Of a stretch of DNA of 48,444 bases, positions 18,187 to 29,900 are shown piece by piece. Where the stretch lies: positions 1-48,444 of the forward strand of contig QKHE01000090.1 of NCBI GenBank assembly GCA_003250155.1. The letters are read 5' to 3'. Every line of letters starts with the position of its first letter. Position 1 is the stretch's first letter. A program made the position numbers and the translations under genes. The notes below the pieces were generated by a model, which did not search any database, was not told the origin of the DNA, and saw only the letters and a list, made by a program, of their open reading frames with translations. Source of the stretch: Chloroflexota bacterium (lineage in GTDB: Bacteria > Chloroflexota > Limnocylindria > Limnocylindrales > CSP1-4).

Positions 18187-20592
18187 GTGCCAGACTTTCG
18201 CCTCGTCGCCCCGTTCGAGCCGACCGGCGACCAGCCCCAGGCCATCGAGCAGCTCGCCGACGGCGTCAAGCGCGGCCTGCGGCACCAGGTCCTGCTCGGC
18301 GCGACCGGCACCGGCAAGACGATGAGCATCGCCAAGGTCATCGAGGCCGTGAACCGGCCGACGCTCGTGCTGAGCCACAACAAGACCCTCGCCGCGCAGC
18401 TGTACGCCGAGTTCCGCGACTTCTTCCCCGACAACGCCGTCGAGTACTTCGTCAGCTACTTCGACTACTACCAGCCCGAGGCGTACCTGCCGCGGACGGA
18501 CACCTACATCGAGAAGGACTCCAGCCGCAACGACGAGATCGACCGGCTGCGGCACGCCGCGACGCACGCGCTGTTCGAGCGGCGCGACGTCATCGTCGTC
18601 GCCAGCGTCAGCTGCATCTACGGCATCGGCGCCCCGGTCGACTACGGCGCGACCGTGCTCCGACTGCGCCAGGGCGGCCAATATCGCCGCGACGGCGTGC
18701 TGCGCCAGCTCGTCGACCTCCAGTACCAGCGCAACGACACCGACCTGGCCCGGGCCCGGTTCCGCGTTCGCGGCGACACCCTCGAGTTCCAGCCCGCGTC
18801 GGAGGAGCGGCTCGTCCGCGTCGAGTTCTTCGGCGACGAGGTCGAGCGGATCACCGAGCTCGACCCGCTGACCGGCGAGCTCCTGACCGAGCGGAAGGAG
18901 GTCAACGTCTACCCGGCCAGCCACTACGTGACCCCGGCCGACAAGCTCCGCGCCGCGATCGTCGACATCGAGGCCGAAATGGAGGAGCGGGTCGGCGAGC
19001 TGGAGCGCGAGGGCCGCGACCTCGAGGGCGCGCGGCTGCGGCAGCGCACGACGTTCGACCTGGAGATGCTGCGCGAGCTCGGCTTCTGCTCCGGTGTCGA
19101 GAACTACTCGCGGCACCTGTCCCGCCGTGAGGCCGGTTCCCGCCCATGGACGCTGCTCGACTATTTCCCGCCCGACTGGCTGCTCGTCGTCGACGAGTCG
19201 CACATGACGATCCCCCAGGTCGTCGGGATGTACAAGAACGACCGGACCCGGAAGGAGATCCTCGTCGACTTCGGGTTCCGACTGCCGTCGGCGCTCGACA
19301 ACCGGCCGCTGACGTTCGAGGAGTTCGAGGGCCAGCTCAACCAGGCCGTCTACATGTCGGCGACGCCGGGGCCGTACGAGCTCGAGAAGGCCGAGCGGAT
19401 CGCCGAGCAGCTCGTCCGCCCGACGGGCATCGTCGACCCCCAGGTCAGCGTCCGGCCGACGGACGGCCAGATCGACGACCTGCTGGAGGAGATCAAGGTC
19501 CGCGTCGATCGTGGCGAACGGGCGATCGTGACAACGCTCACGAAACGCATGGCCGAGGACCTGACCGACTACCTCCGCGAGCTGGGCGTGAAGGTCCAGT
19601 ACCTGCACTCCGAGGTCGACACCCTCGAACGGGTCGCGATCCTGCGCGACCTGCGGCTCGGGGTCTTCGACGTGGTTGTCGGCATCAACCTGCTGCGCGA
19701 GGGCATCGACCTGCCCGAGGTGACCCTCGTGGCGATCCTCGACGCCGACAAGGAGGGCTTCCTGCGCAGCGCCTGGTCGCTGATCCAGATGATCGGCCGG
19801 GCGGCACGGAACGTCGGCGGCGAGGTCGTGATGTACGCCGACACGATCACCGAGTCGATGCGCGCCGCGATCGACGAGACGGATCGCCGGCGGTCGGTCC
19901 AGGACGCCTACAACCGAGAGCGGGGGATCGTGCCGGCGACCGTCATCAAGGGCATCCGGGACCTCAACGACCAGCTCCGGTCGGTCGCCGAATCGACCGT
20001 CGTCTACACCTCCGAGCGCGAGCAGCTGGCGGGGCGCCTGGCCGAGCTGGATCGCTCCAAGGTTGAATCGCTCCTCGCGCGGATGGAGGCGGAGATGCGG
20101 TCAGCCGCCAAGGAGCTCGAGTTCGAGCGGGCGGCCGCGCTGCGCGATGAGATCCAGGGGATCCGGCTGCGGGTCCTGGAGCAGGACCAGTCGGCGATCG
20201 TGGCCCGGGCGGCCGAGGCGGCCGCTTCCCATGCCGCCGCGGGAAGGGCGGCCCCCGCCTCGGAGGCGGAGCGGGCAGCGGGCGCCAGGACGACCGGCGG
20301 CCGCCGGGCCGACGTGCGGGCGCTCGTCGCCGGGACCGCCGACACGGACGCTCCCGGATCGGTGCTCGAGGTGTCGTCGGTGACCGTGCTGCCGGCGGGC
20401 GATGAGCCGATCGAGGGCGTCGACGGGCCGGCCGAGGGCACCGCCGCCGACTGGCTCCCCGGCATCCGCGACGAGCACGAGGACGAAGGCGGTTGGCAGG
20501 CGCGCTGGCTCGATCGGCCGACCTGGGATCGGACCGTCACACCGAACATCCGGCGCCGCCAGGGCACTCGCCCGCCGCGGCGGCGACGATGA
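18187..20592 (+). CDS. uvrB: UvrABC system subunit B
   Basis: [73 protein letters not shown] domain near the C-terminus; extra tail follows. Confidence 0.98.
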   Translation: MPDFRLVAPFEPTGDQPQAIEQLADGVKRGLRHQVLLGATGTGKTMSIAKVIEAVNRPTLVLSHNKTLAAQLYAEFRDFFPDNAVEYFVSYFDYYQPEAYLPRTDTYIEKDSSRNDEIDRLRHAATHALFERRDVIVVASVSCIYGIGAPVDYGATVLRLRQGGQYRRDGVLRQLVDLQYQRNDTDLARARFRVRGDTLEFQPASEERLVRVEFFGDEVERITELDPLTGELLTERKEVNVYPASHYVTPADKLRAAIVDIEAEMEERVGELEREGRDLEGARLRQRTTFDLEMLRELGFCSGVENYSRHLSRREAGSRPWTLLDYFPPDWLLVVDESHMTIPQVVGMYKNDRTRKEILVDFGFRLPSALDNRPLTFEEFEGQLNQAVYMSATPGPYELEKAERIAEQLVRPTGIVDPQVSVRPTDGQIDDLLEEIKVRVDRGERAIVTTLTKRMAEDLTDYLRELGVKVQYLHSEVDTLERVAILRDLRLGVFDVVVGINLLREGIDLPEVTLVAILDADKEGFLRSAWSLIQMIGRAARNVGGEVVMYADTITESMRAAIDETDRRRSVQDAYNRERGIVPATVIKGIRDLNDQLRSVAESTVVYTSEREQLAGRLAELDRSKVESLLARMEAEMRSAAKELEFERAAALRDEIQGIRLRVLEQDQSAIVARAAEAAASHAAAGRAAPASEAERAAGARTTGGRRADVRALVAGTADTDAPGSVLEVSSVTVLPAGDEPIEGVDGPAEGTAADWLPGIRDEHEDEGGWQARWLDRPTWDRTVTPNIRRRQGTRPPRRRR

Positions 20593-20658
20593 CCATCGGG
20601 TGGCTTTCGTAGGCCTGACCGCCCGGTATCCTGCCGCCGAGCCAACGCTGGGAGGGCC

Positions 20659-22185
20659 ATGACACTGGGGCCGGCACGCGGTCGCTCCTTCGATCTCGTC
20701 TTCGTCGGCACGGTCATCGGGCTGACCGCGCTGAGCGCGGGCGCGATCGCCCTCGGCATGTCCGTCGAGAGCGGGGTCCTCGACGTCGCGATCAACACGA
20801 TCGGGGCGCTCGCCGGCGCCGGCGCCGCCGGCCTCGCCTGGACGCGGTTCTCCGAGTTCGGCGAGCGGCCGGCGGCGCTGGAGGCGTCGGCCTTCCTCGT
20901 CCTGCTCACGTCGCGGGGCATCCTGGTGATCCTGGCCATCGTCGGGCTCACCGGCCCGCTCGGGCTGTCGCTCGACGCCCCGCAGCAGTGGCCGCTCTAC
21001 GCCTGGAGCCTGGCCCGCGCGCTGACGGCGATCCTGCTGATCCTCGGTGCCTGGCAGGCGCTGCGGCCGTCCGACGCCCGGCCGCTGTCGTCGTGGGTCG
21101 TCGCCGCGGTCCCGACACTGGCGACCGTCGTCGCGATCGCGCTCCTGCCGGCGATCGAGAGCAGCCTCCCGACGATCCTCGACGAGGCAGGCTTCGCGGC
21201 CCTCCGTGGCGACCCCGGCGGCCAGTGGGGCATGACGTCCGTCGGGCTCGTGTTCCAGGCCGCGATCGCCGGCCTGTACCTGTGGGGCGCCGGCCTGCAC
21301 CGGCGGCTGTATCGGCGTGGCAACCGCCGCTACGCCGGCTATCTCTCGGTCGCCCTGATCGTGGCCGCCTTCAGCCAGCTCCACTGGGCGATCCTGCCGG
21401 GCATCTACGCGCCGGCCGTCGTGCCCGACGATCTCCTCCGTGCCGCGTTCTCGATCATCCTGCTGATCGGCATCGAGGCGCAGCTGCGATCGGACGTCCA
21501 GGCGCTGCGGCAGGCGAACATCCGGCTCGAGGAGCTGCGCCACGTCGAGATCCAGCGTGTCGCGCTGGAGACCCGGGCCCAGCTGGCCCGCGAGATCCAC
21601 GACGGGCTGGCCCAGGAGCTGTGGTTCGCGAAGCTGAAGGCCGGCCGGCTGTCGCAGGTCGACGACCTGCCGGGCGATGCCCGCGAGCTCGCCGGCGAGG
21701 TGACCGCGGCGGTCGATCGGGCGCTCGGCGATTCGCGCGTCGCGCTGACGGCGATCCGGGCCGGCCTCGACGGCGAGCTGCCGTTCGGCGGGTCGCTGGA
21801 GGCCTACGTCAGCGACTTCGGCGACCGGGCCGGCATCGAGGCGCGGTTCGAGGGCGCGGAGGACCTCCCGGTGCTCCGGCCGCGCGTCGGGGCCGAGGTC
21901 CTGCGCGTCATCGTGGAGGCGCTGGCGAACGTCTCCAAGCACGCGGGCGCCTCGCAGGTGGCCGTTCGCGCCCGGCGAATCGATTCGACGATCGAGATTG
22001 CCGTGACCGACAATGGCGCCGGGTTCGACGTCGCCGGCGTCGAGGAGACGAGGTACGGAATCAGGGGCATGCGCGAGCGAGCCGAGCTGATCGGTGGCGG
22101 ACTCGAGGTCACGAGCGCGCTCGGCGAGGGGACGACGGTGACGCTGACGGCGCCGTTCGACCCACCAGGGGAGCCGGCCCCATGA
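20659..22185 (+). CDS. Multi-TM sensor histidine kinase, HisKA_3/NarL type
   Basis: Hydrophobic N-terminal half, then LAREIHDGLAQELWFAKLKAG and ATPase motif NVSKHAGASQV...DNGAGFD...YGIRGMRERAELIGG. Confidence 0.92.
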   Translation: MTLGPARGRSFDLVFVGTVIGLTALSAGAIALGMSVESGVLDVAINTIGALAGAGAAGLAWTRFSEFGERPAALEASAFLVLLTSRGILVILAIVGLTGPLGLSLDAPQQWPLYAWSLARALTAILLILGAWQALRPSDARPLSSWVVAAVPTLATVVAIALLPAIESSLPTILDEAGFAALRGDPGGQWGMTSVGLVFQAAIAGLYLWGAGLHRRLYRRGNRRYAGYLSVALIVAAFSQLHWAILPGIYAPAVVPDDLLRAAFSIILLIGIEAQLRSDVQALRQANIRLEELRHVEIQRVALETRAQLAREIHDGLAQELWFAKLKAGRLSQVDDLPGDARELAGEVTAAVDRALGDSRVALTAIRAGLDGELPFGGSLEAYVSDFGDRAGIEARFEGAEDLPVLRPRVGAEVLRVIVEALANVSKHAGASQVAVRARRIDSTIEIAVTDNGAGFDVAGVEETRYGIRGMRERAELIGGGLEVTSALGEGTTVTLTAPFDPPGEPAP

Positions 22186-22838
22186 GCCCCACCGCGGTCA
22201 TGACCCGGATCCTGCTGGTCGAGGACCACGCCCTCGTCCGGTCGGCCGTCCGCCAGGCGATCAGCGCCAAGGACATCGAGGTCGTCGGCGAGAGCGCCAC
22301 GGGCGAGGACGCCATCCCGATGGCCCTCGAGCTGAAGCCGGACATCATCCTGATCGATATCGACCTGCCCGGGATGAGCGGCATCGACGTCGTCCGCGAG
22401 CTGGCCCCGCGGCTGCCCGAGACGAAGCTCGTGATGCTGACGGTCTCGTCGGCCCGCCGCGACCTCTTCGACGCGATCCGCCAGGGCGCGTCGGGCTATC
22501 TCACCAAGGACATGACGCCGGAGGCCCTGGTGCGCTCGATCCGCGGCGCCCGCGAGGGCGACCTGCCGATGCCCAGGCGGCTGGCGGCCGAGGTGATCGG
22601 CGAGCTCGCCCGCGGGCGGGCGGCGCCGGCCGGGGCCGGCGCCCACGGGCTCGAGCGGCTCACCGGCCGCGAGGCCGAGGTGCTTCGGATGATCTCGAAC
22701 GGGATGACCGACCGGGAGGCCGCCGACGCGCTCGGGATCTCGGTTCGGACCGTCGAGACGCACGTCAGCAACCTGCTGCACAAGCTCGGCGTGCGGAACC
22801 GTGCCGAGGCGTCGCGCCTCTACCGCGAGCGCGACTGA
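22182..22838 (+). CDS. NarL/LuxR-family response regulator
   Basis: RILLVEDHALVRSAVRQAI...IDIDLPGMSGIDVV; LuxR HTH LTGREAEVLRMISNGMTDREAADALGISVRTVETHVSNLLHKL; ATGA overlap with kinase. Confidence 0.95.
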   Translation: MSPTAVMTRILLVEDHALVRSAVRQAISAKDIEVVGESATGEDAIPMALELKPDIILIDIDLPGMSGIDVVRELAPRLPETKLVMLTVSSARRDLFDAIRQGASGYLTKDMTPEALVRSIRGAREGDLPMPRRLAAEVIGELARGRAAPAGAGAHGLERLTGREAEVLRMISNGMTDREAADALGISVRTVETHVSNLLHKLGVRNRAEASRLYRERD

Positions 22839-22862
22839 CGGACCCGGTGCGCGCGCGCATGG

Positions 22863-22883
22863 GCCCTGCGGGGGAGGCAGGGC
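22863..22883. terminator. Weak hairpin after the response regulator
   Basis: GCCCTGC / GCAGGGC stem with 7-nt loop; no clear T tract. Confidence 0.35.
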
Positions 22884-23030
22884 GGACGATCGGGCCGTAG
22901 CGGTCGGCGGCGACCTGGGGCGAAATCGACGCACACAGGCTCGTGCCCGCCGACTCATACCGGACTCGTGTCGTTGATCTGATCCACCCGGCGCGCACGA
23001 ACCATCGAGCTCCGTTCGGAGGGAGCCGGG

Positions 23031-24992
23031 ATGCGCGCTCGATACGCACGACGTTGGACCGCGGCGACGCTCGCCGCCGTGTTGCTCGCGTCGCTTGGCC
23101 TCGCGGGCCCCGTGGCCGCCGCCCAGGTCTATGGCATCAGCCAGCTGAGCCCGACCCCGGCGACGGTCGACTACAGCGACCTGGTGACGTTCCGCGGCGC
23201 CTACACCTGCGCGAACGGCAGCGATCCGGATCCGCTGTGCCCGACGACGACCCAGAACCACGTCGCGACGTTCGCGCTGCGGCCGGTTGGCGGCAGCGCG
23301 TTCACGACGGTCGCGACCGTGAGCACGAGCTTCCGCTTCACGACGAGCAGCGGCGGTTGTCCGGCGACCTGCTCGGTCAGCTTCTCGGTCGTCTGGAAGG
23401 CCGGCCGGGCGCCCGGCTCGATCAATGTCCCGGCGGGTGACTACGACGTCCGCCTGACGACCACGTTGAGCTCCGACGAAGTGATCCTGCCGGCGGCCCT
23501 GACGATCGACCACGAGGACACCACGACCACCTACACCGGCGGCCTGACGGGCGAGGCAGGCGCCAGCCTGACGCCGTCGGCGACGATTGCCGACGCGGAT
23601 CTCGGCATGTACGCCGGGACGAGCCTGTTCTTCCCGGACGTCAACTTCGGGGCATATAGCCCCGTCAGCTTCGCGCTCTACGACGCCTCGAACACGACCC
23701 TCATCGCCGGACCGGTGACGGCCTTCGTCGGCGGTGCCGGCGCGACCGTGGGGACGCCGAGCCTGACGCTGCCCGCGGCCGGGACCTACCAGCTTCGAAC
23801 GACCTATCCGGGCAACGACTTCTACCGGGCCAGCGAGGACCTCGACACCGTCACGGTCACGCCGTCGACGGCGAACACGCCGCCGACCCTCCAGCTCCCG
23901 GGCCCGCTCGGCGCGGAGGCGACCTCGCCTGCCGGCGCGCCAGTCAGCTTCAGCGCGACGGCGACCGACCTCGAGGACGACCCCGATCCGGCGACGACGT
24001 GCGACTGGGCCTCCGGCTCGACGTTTCCGCTCGGCACGACGACGGTCACCTGCGAGGCGACCGACGCGGATGGGGCGACGACGTCCGGCGCGTTCACCGT
24101 CACCGTCGCCGATACGACCGCCCCCGGTGTCGCCATCTCGACGGCCGAGTCCGCCGCCGCCAGCGGCTGGTACAACCTCGCCTCGAACGACGGCACGGCC
24201 GGCGTGACGGTCGACGTCTCGACCGCTGACCTGGTCGGCGTCACGGGCCTGTCCTGCACCGACGGCGGGGTCGACGTCGGCTCGCTGCCCGCAGGCGGCG
24301 GGTCGTTCGTCGTCGGCGATGGGCAGCATGACATCGTGTGCGCGGCCATCGACGCTGCCGGGAACGGCGGGTCCGCGAGCGCGACAGTCGACGTCGACCA
24401 GACGCCACCGACGGCCGTGGCCTTCCTTGGCGGCGGGCTGACCGACGGCGGCACGTACGACTTCTGGTTCGTCCCGGCCGGACCGGACGGCTGCACGGCC
24501 GACGATCCCACCTCGGGCCTCGCGTCGTGCGTGGTGAGCGGCTACTCGACGGACGTCGGCGGGCACGTCGTGAGTGCCACCGCGACTGACGTCGCCGGCA
24601 ACACGGCCGAAGCCTCGCTCGGGTACACGGTCAACCCGTGGACGCTGGCCTGGGTCGACGGGTCGCAAAGCGCCGGCGGCTCGCCGCATGCCGGCGGGTC
24701 GCCGTCCACGAAGGCGGGAACGCCGGTCCAGCTCCGCTTCGAGATCTTCGCGGGCGCGGCCGAAGTCGACTCCGTCGCGGCAGTCGTCGGGCTGACCCAG
24801 CGGCAGGTCGATTGCGGTGATGGAGCCGTCCTCGGGCCGACCTCGGCGGCGGACTCGCGCAGCCCGCTTCGGTTCGTCGGCGGCGAGTTCGCCTGGAGCT
24901 GGCTCGCGCCGCGGGCGTCGGATACCTGTTGGCTCGTCGCTGTCGAGACCGTCGACGGCTCCTCGCTCGTCACAACCCTCCAGGTCCGGTAA
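23031..24992 (+). CDS. Secreted protein with Ig-like/HYR-type repeats
   Basis: Signal peptide RRWTAATLAAVLLASLGLAGPVAAA; HYR-like ...FPLGTTTVTCEATDADGATTSGAFTVTVADTTAPGV; GGAGGG upstream. Confidence 0.8.
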   Translation: MRARYARRWTAATLAAVLLASLGLAGPVAAAQVYGISQLSPTPATVDYSDLVTFRGAYTCANGSDPDPLCPTTTQNHVATFALRPVGGSAFTTVATVSTSFRFTTSSGGCPATCSVSFSVVWKAGRAPGSINVPAGDYDVRLTTTLSSDEVILPAALTIDHEDTTTTYTGGLTGEAGASLTPSATIADADLGMYAGTSLFFPDVNFGAYSPVSFALYDASNTTLIAGPVTAFVGGAGATVGTPSLTLPAAGTYQLRTTYPGNDFYRASEDLDTVTVTPSTANTPPTLQLPGPLGAEATSPAGAPVSFSATATDLEDDPDPATTCDWASGSTFPLGTTTVTCEATDADGATTSGAFTVTVADTTAPGVAISTAESAAASGWYNLASNDGTAGVTVDVSTADLVGVTGLSCTDGGVDVGSLPAGGGSFVVGDGQHDIVCAAIDAAGNGGSASATVDVDQTPPTAVAFLGGGLTDGGTYDFWFVPAGPDGCTADDPTSGLASCVVSGYSTDVGGHVVSATATDVAGNTAEASLGYTVNPWTLAWVDGSQSAGGSPHAGGSPSTKAGTPVQLRFEIFAGAAEVDSVAAVVGLTQRQVDCGDGAVLGPTSAADSRSPLRFVGGEFAWSWLAPRASDTCWLVAVETVDGSSLVTTLQVR

Positions 24993-25100
24993 CCGTCCGT
25001 TCGGCGCGACTGCGCTCGTTGGCCCGTCTCGCGTACTCTGTCCGAAATCAGCGGCCGCGATCAGCACGCGGCCGATACGAGGAAGGAAGCGCAGACGGAC

Positions 25101-25349
25101 ATGCCGACATACATGGACATGCATGACATCCCGGGGGTGAAGGCCGAAGACGTCGTGGGCGCCCACGAGGCCGACGTCAAGGTCCAGGGCCAGTACGGCG
25201 TGAACTACAAGCACTACTGGGTCGACGAAGAGGCCGGCAAGGTCTTCTGCCTCGTCGACGCGCCCGACCGCGAGACCGCGACGCGTGTCCATCAGGAGGC
25301 CCATGGTCTCGTTGCCCATACCTTGTACGAGGTCGAGCAGGGCGCCTGA
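25101..25349 (+). CDS. DUF4242-family small protein
   Basis: MDMHDIPGVKAEDVVGAHEADVKVQGQYGVNYKHYWVDEEAGKVFCLVDAPDRETATRVHQEAHGLV. Confidence 0.85.
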   Translation: MPTYMDMHDIPGVKAEDVVGAHEADVKVQGQYGVNYKHYWVDEEAGKVFCLVDAPDRETATRVHQEAHGLVAHTLYEVEQGA

Positions 25350-25427
25350 CCGCCGGCCCGACACCACCCGGGCGCGCGGCGAATCCGAGACGGCAGTGAT
25401 CTGACACTCGCCCGTTAGAGTGGGCGG

Positions 25428-26894
25428 ATGAGCGCCGACCCCGCGCCGTCCGCGCGACGCACGAAGCTCGTCTGCACCCTCGGGCCCTCGACGAGCGGCC
25501 GCGAGGCAGAGCTCGTGCAGGCCGGGATGGACGTCGCTCGCCTCAACCTCTCGCACGGCAGCGCCGCGTCGCTCGCCGCGGCGGCAGCCGCGACCCGCGA
25601 TGCCGCGCTGACCGACGATCGTGCGGTCGCCGTGCTGGCCGACCTCGCCGGCCCGAAGATCCGGACGGGCGAGGTGGAAGGCGGGGCGGTCGATCTGGCG
25701 CCGGGATCCTCGTTCGTGCTGTCGGACGCGGGACCCCGTGCCGGGCGAGACGGGGCTCGCGCCGGAACTGCCGCGCGGGTCGGGGTCCACTACCGCGGGC
25801 TCGCGCGAGACCTCCGCCCCGGCGACCGGGTCCTGCTCGGCGACGGGGCCGCGGAGCTCCGCGTCGTGCGGATTTCGGGCGACGACGTGCTGACCGAGGT
25901 CGTCCGCGGCGGCACGATCCGGTCCCGAACGGGCGTCAGCATCCCGTCCGACCGACGGTCCGGCGGTCCGCTCACGGCCAAGGACCGGGCCGACGTCCGA
26001 TCGCTCGGGGCGCTTGCGCCGGACTACGTCGCGCAGTCCTTCGTCCGGCGCCCGGAGGACGTCGCCGCGCTCAGGTCGCTGCTCGGCGACGACGGCCCGC
26101 CCATCGTGGCGAAGATCGAGACACGGCCGGCGATCGAGCGCTTCGACGCGATCCTGGATCTCGTCGACGGCGTGATGATCGCCCGCGGCGACCTGGGCGT
26201 GGAGCTGCCGTTCGAGGAGGTCCCGCTCGTCCAGAAGCAGCTCGTCCGTCGAGCCCTGGACCGCGGCGTCCCGACGATCGTGGCGACCCAGATGCTCGAG
26301 TCGATGATCTCGGCGCCGCGGCCGACGCGGGCGGAGGCCAGCGACGTCGCCAACGCCGTCTTCGACGGGGCGGACGCGATCATGCTCTCGGGCGAGACGG
26401 CGATCGGGCGGTTCCCGGCTCTCGCCGCGGCGGCCGCCGTGCGGATCGTCGAGGTCTGCGAATCGAAGGGTCGGGCGCACCTCCCATCGGGTGCGGCCCC
26501 GCGTCCCGGGGACGCAGCGGCGCTGGCTCTCGCCGCGGTCAGCCTGGCCGATGTGGAGCCGGACGTCGCGGCGATCGCCTGCTACACGCGGTCCGGCCGA
26601 ACCGCGCGCGAGCTGGCCTCGTTCCGCCCGACGGCCCCCATCCTGGCGTTCGCGTCGGATCCCTCGGTCGTGGCCCGGCTGGCGCTGGTGCACGGCGTCC
26701 GGCCCGCCGCTGCGAGGGCTCCGAAGCCCGACGGGGAGCAGATGCGGTTCCTGGCCGGGCTGGTGTCCGCATCCGGGAACCTGCCGGCCGGGGCGGCCGT
26801 GGTCCTCGTCGCATCGACGGCGGCGCCCGGCTCCGGCCCCAACGTCATCGACCTGCACCGGCTGCCTGTCCGGGGACGCTCGACCGACGACTGA
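25428..26894 (+). CDS. pyk: Pyruvate kinase
   Basis: [100 protein letters not shown]. Confidence 0.97.
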   Translation: MSADPAPSARRTKLVCTLGPSTSGREAELVQAGMDVARLNLSHGSAASLAAAAAATRDAALTDDRAVAVLADLAGPKIRTGEVEGGAVDLAPGSSFVLSDAGPRAGRDGARAGTAARVGVHYRGLARDLRPGDRVLLGDGAAELRVVRISGDDVLTEVVRGGTIRSRTGVSIPSDRRSGGPLTAKDRADVRSLGALAPDYVAQSFVRRPEDVAALRSLLGDDGPPIVAKIETRPAIERFDAILDLVDGVMIARGDLGVELPFEEVPLVQKQLVRRALDRGVPTIVATQMLESMISAPRPTRAEASDVANAVFDGADAIMLSGETAIGRFPALAAAAAVRIVEVCESKGRAHLPSGAAPRPGDAAALALAAVSLADVEPDVAAIACYTRSGRTARELASFRPTAPILAFASDPSVVARLALVHGVRPAAARAPKPDGEQMRFLAGLVSASGNLPAGAAVVLVASTAAPGSGPNVIDLHRLPVRGRSTDD

Positions 26895-26907
26895 AACATC
26901 TGTTCGG
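26892..26907. promoter_or_regulatory. Candidate degenerate SOS operator upstream of uvrA
   Basis: TGAAAC-ATCT-GTTCGG; core (G/A)AAC-N4-GTTC matches 7 of 8; ends 16 bp before TACACT. Confidence 0.45.
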
Positions 26908-26936
26908 TTTGAGCGTTTTCGCGTACACTGCGCGAC

Positions 26937-29900
26937 GTGCCCCAGGACAAGATCGTCGTTCGCGGAGCGCGCGAACACAACCTGAAGAACGTCACCGTCG
27001 AGTTCCCGCGGGATCGGCTGGTCGTGATCACCGGCCTCAGTGGCAGCGGCAAGTCGAGCCTCGCCTTCGACACGATCTACGCCGAGGGCCAGCGACGCTA
27101 CGTCGAAAGCCTCAGCGCCTACGCGCGGCAGTTCCTCGGCCAGATGGAGAAGCCGGACGTCGACCAGATCGACGGGCTCAGCCCGGCGATCTCGATCGAC
27201 CAGAAGGGCGCGTCGCGCAACCCGCGCAGCACCGTCGGCACGGTGACCGAGATCTACGACCACCTGCGACTGCTGTTCGCCCGAATCGGCCACCCGCACT
27301 GTCCCGTCTGTGGCCGGGAGATCGAGCGCCAGACCGTCCAACAGATCGTCGACCAGGTGCTCACGCTCCCCGAGGGCAGCCGGCTCCTCGTCCTCGGACC
27401 GCTGGTCAAGGATCGCAAGACCGAGGGCGACCGGATCTTCGAGGCGGCCCGTCGCCAGGGGTTCGTTCGCGTCCGCGTCGACGGCGAGACATACGACCTG
27501 GCCGAGGCGCCGACGCTGGACAAGTACAAGCGCCACACCATCGACGTGGTCGTCGATCGGTACGTCGTCCGCCGCGCCGAGGCGCCCGCGGACTGGGCCC
27601 GCGACGATCGCGGCCGGCCGATCGACCCGGCGACGGGCGAGGCGCTCGACGATCCTGACCGGCCCCGGCTCGCCGATTCGGTCGAGACGGCGCTCCGCCT
27701 CGGCGAGGGCGTCGTGCTTATCGCGCCGGCGGCCCGGGACGGTGAGGCGCCGCCGTTCGAGGAGCGACGCTACTCGGAGCGCTATTCGTGCCCCTACGAC
27801 GGGACGACGATCGATGAGCTGGAGCCGCGGAGCTTCAGCTTCAACTCGCCGCACGGCGCTTGCCCGACGTGCACCGGCCTCGGCACCCGCCTGGAGATCG
27901 ACCCGGGCCTGGTGATCCCGGACAAGGGCAAGAGCGTCCTGGCCGGCGCCGTCGTGCCGTGGTCCCGCATGCCGACCGACGCGAGCTGGCGGATGAAGAT
28001 CAGCGAGGCGATCTTCAGGGAGCACGGCTGGGACCCCGCCGCTCCGGTCCGCGATCTGCCGCCGGAGGCGGTGGAGTACCTGCTGTACGCCCCGCGCGAC
28101 GCCGAGCAGGTCGTCATCCGCTACCGCCACGAGCGCGGCGAGAACTCCTACAAGGCGAACTTCGAGGGCGCGGTCACGAACCTCGAGCGGCGCTACCGCG
28201 AGACCGACAGCGAGTACATCAAGACCGAGCTCGAGAAGTACATGGTCGAACGGCCCTGCCCGGCCTGCGGCGGGAAGCGCCTGCGGCCCGAGGCGCTGGC
28301 CGTAACCGTCGACGGCCGCGACATCAGCGGGGTCGCCGACCTCTCGATCACCGACGCCCTCGAGTGGGCGAACACGCTGCCCGACCGGGTCACGGAGCGC
28401 GAGCGAACGATCGCCTACCAGGTCCTCAAGGAGATCCGGGCGCGGCTCGGCTTCCTCGTCGACGTCGGGCTGGACTACCTGACCGTCAACCGCACCAGCC
28501 AGACCCTGTCGGGCGGGGAGGCCCAGCGCATCCGGCTGGCGACGCAGATCGGCACGACCCTGATGGGCTGCCTGTACATCCTCGACGAGCCATCCATCGG
28601 CCTCCACCAGCGCGACAACGCGAAGCTCATCGCGACCCTCACGCGGCTGCGCGATCTCGGCAACACGGTGCTGGTCGTGGAGCACGACGAGGAAACGATC
28701 CGAACGGCCGACTGGGTCATCGACATCGGGCCGGGGGCCGGCGAGCACGGCGGCGAGATCGTCGCCAACGGCCGGCTCGAGGCGATCCTCGGCGAGCCGC
28801 GCTCGATCACCGGCGCCTACCTGCGCGGTGATCGATCGGTGCCGCTGCCGGCCCGACGCCGCAAGGGCAACGGCAAGCGCCTCGTCGTTCGAGGCGCCCG
28901 CGAGCACAACCTCAAGGCCATCGACGTCGCGTTCCCGCTGGGGACGTTCGTCGCCGTCACGGGCGTCTCGGGCAGTGGCAAGAGCACCCTCGTGACCGAG
29001 GTCCTGTACCGCGCCTTGGCCCGCGACCTGTATGCCTCGCGGGCGACGGTCGGCGCCCACGCAACGATCGACGGCGTCGAGCTGGTTGACAAGGTCATCG
29101 AGATCGACCAGAGCCCGATCGGGCGAACGCCGCGTTCGAACCCTGCGACATACGTCGGGCTGTTCACGCCGATCCGCGAGCTGTTCGCGGCGACGCCCGA
29201 GGCGCGGGTCCGGGGCTACGGCCCCGGCCGCTTCAGCTTCAACGTCAAGGGCGGCCGCTGCGAGAACTGCAAGGGCGACGGGATCATCAAGATCGAGATG
29301 CAGTTCCTGCCCGACGTGTACGTCCCGTGCGAGGTCTGCAAAGGCGCCCGCTACAACCGCGAGGCGCTCGAGATCCACTACAAGGGCCGCTCGATCGCCG
29401 AGGTCCTCGAGATGACCGTCGAGGAGGCGCTCCAGTTCTTCTCGGCCGTGCCGAAGGTCCACGCCAAGCTCCAGACGCTCAACGACGTCGGGCTCGGCTA
29501 CATCCATCTCGGCCAGCCGGCGACGACGCTCTCGGGCGGCGAGGCCCAGCGGGTCAAGCTCTCGACCGAGCTGTCGCGGCGCGCCACGGGCAAGACGCTG
29601 TACGTCCTCGACGAGCCAACGACAGGGTTGCACTTCGCGGACGTGGAGAAGCTCCTGCAGGTCCTCCACCGGCTCGTCGAGACGGGCAACACGGTGGTCG
29701 TCATCGAGCACAACCTCGATGTGATCAAGACGGCCGACTGGATCATCGACCTGGGGCCCGAGGGGGGCGCCCGCGGCGGCGAGATCGTGGCCGAGGGGCC
29801 ACCCGAGGCGATCGCCCGCGCACGAAGGTCGGCGACCGGCGAGTATCTCGCCCGGGTCCTCCGGGGCGAGCCGCTCGTGCCGCTGTCGGATGTGACGTTC

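Noticed and set aside
23002-23026. CGAAC...GTTCG inverted repeat upstream of the secreted Ig/HYR gene, considered as an SOS box
   Set aside because: The half-sites are separated by about 11-12 nt rather than 4, and the right half overlaps the SD region.
21804-29711. 2635-aa minus-strand ORF in the track
   Set aside because: It runs antisense through several well-supported + strand genes (RR, pyk, uvrA). In high-GC DNA the antisense frame lacks stops, and its composition (RDRR, GVGD, LEQ-rich) is typical of shadow translation.
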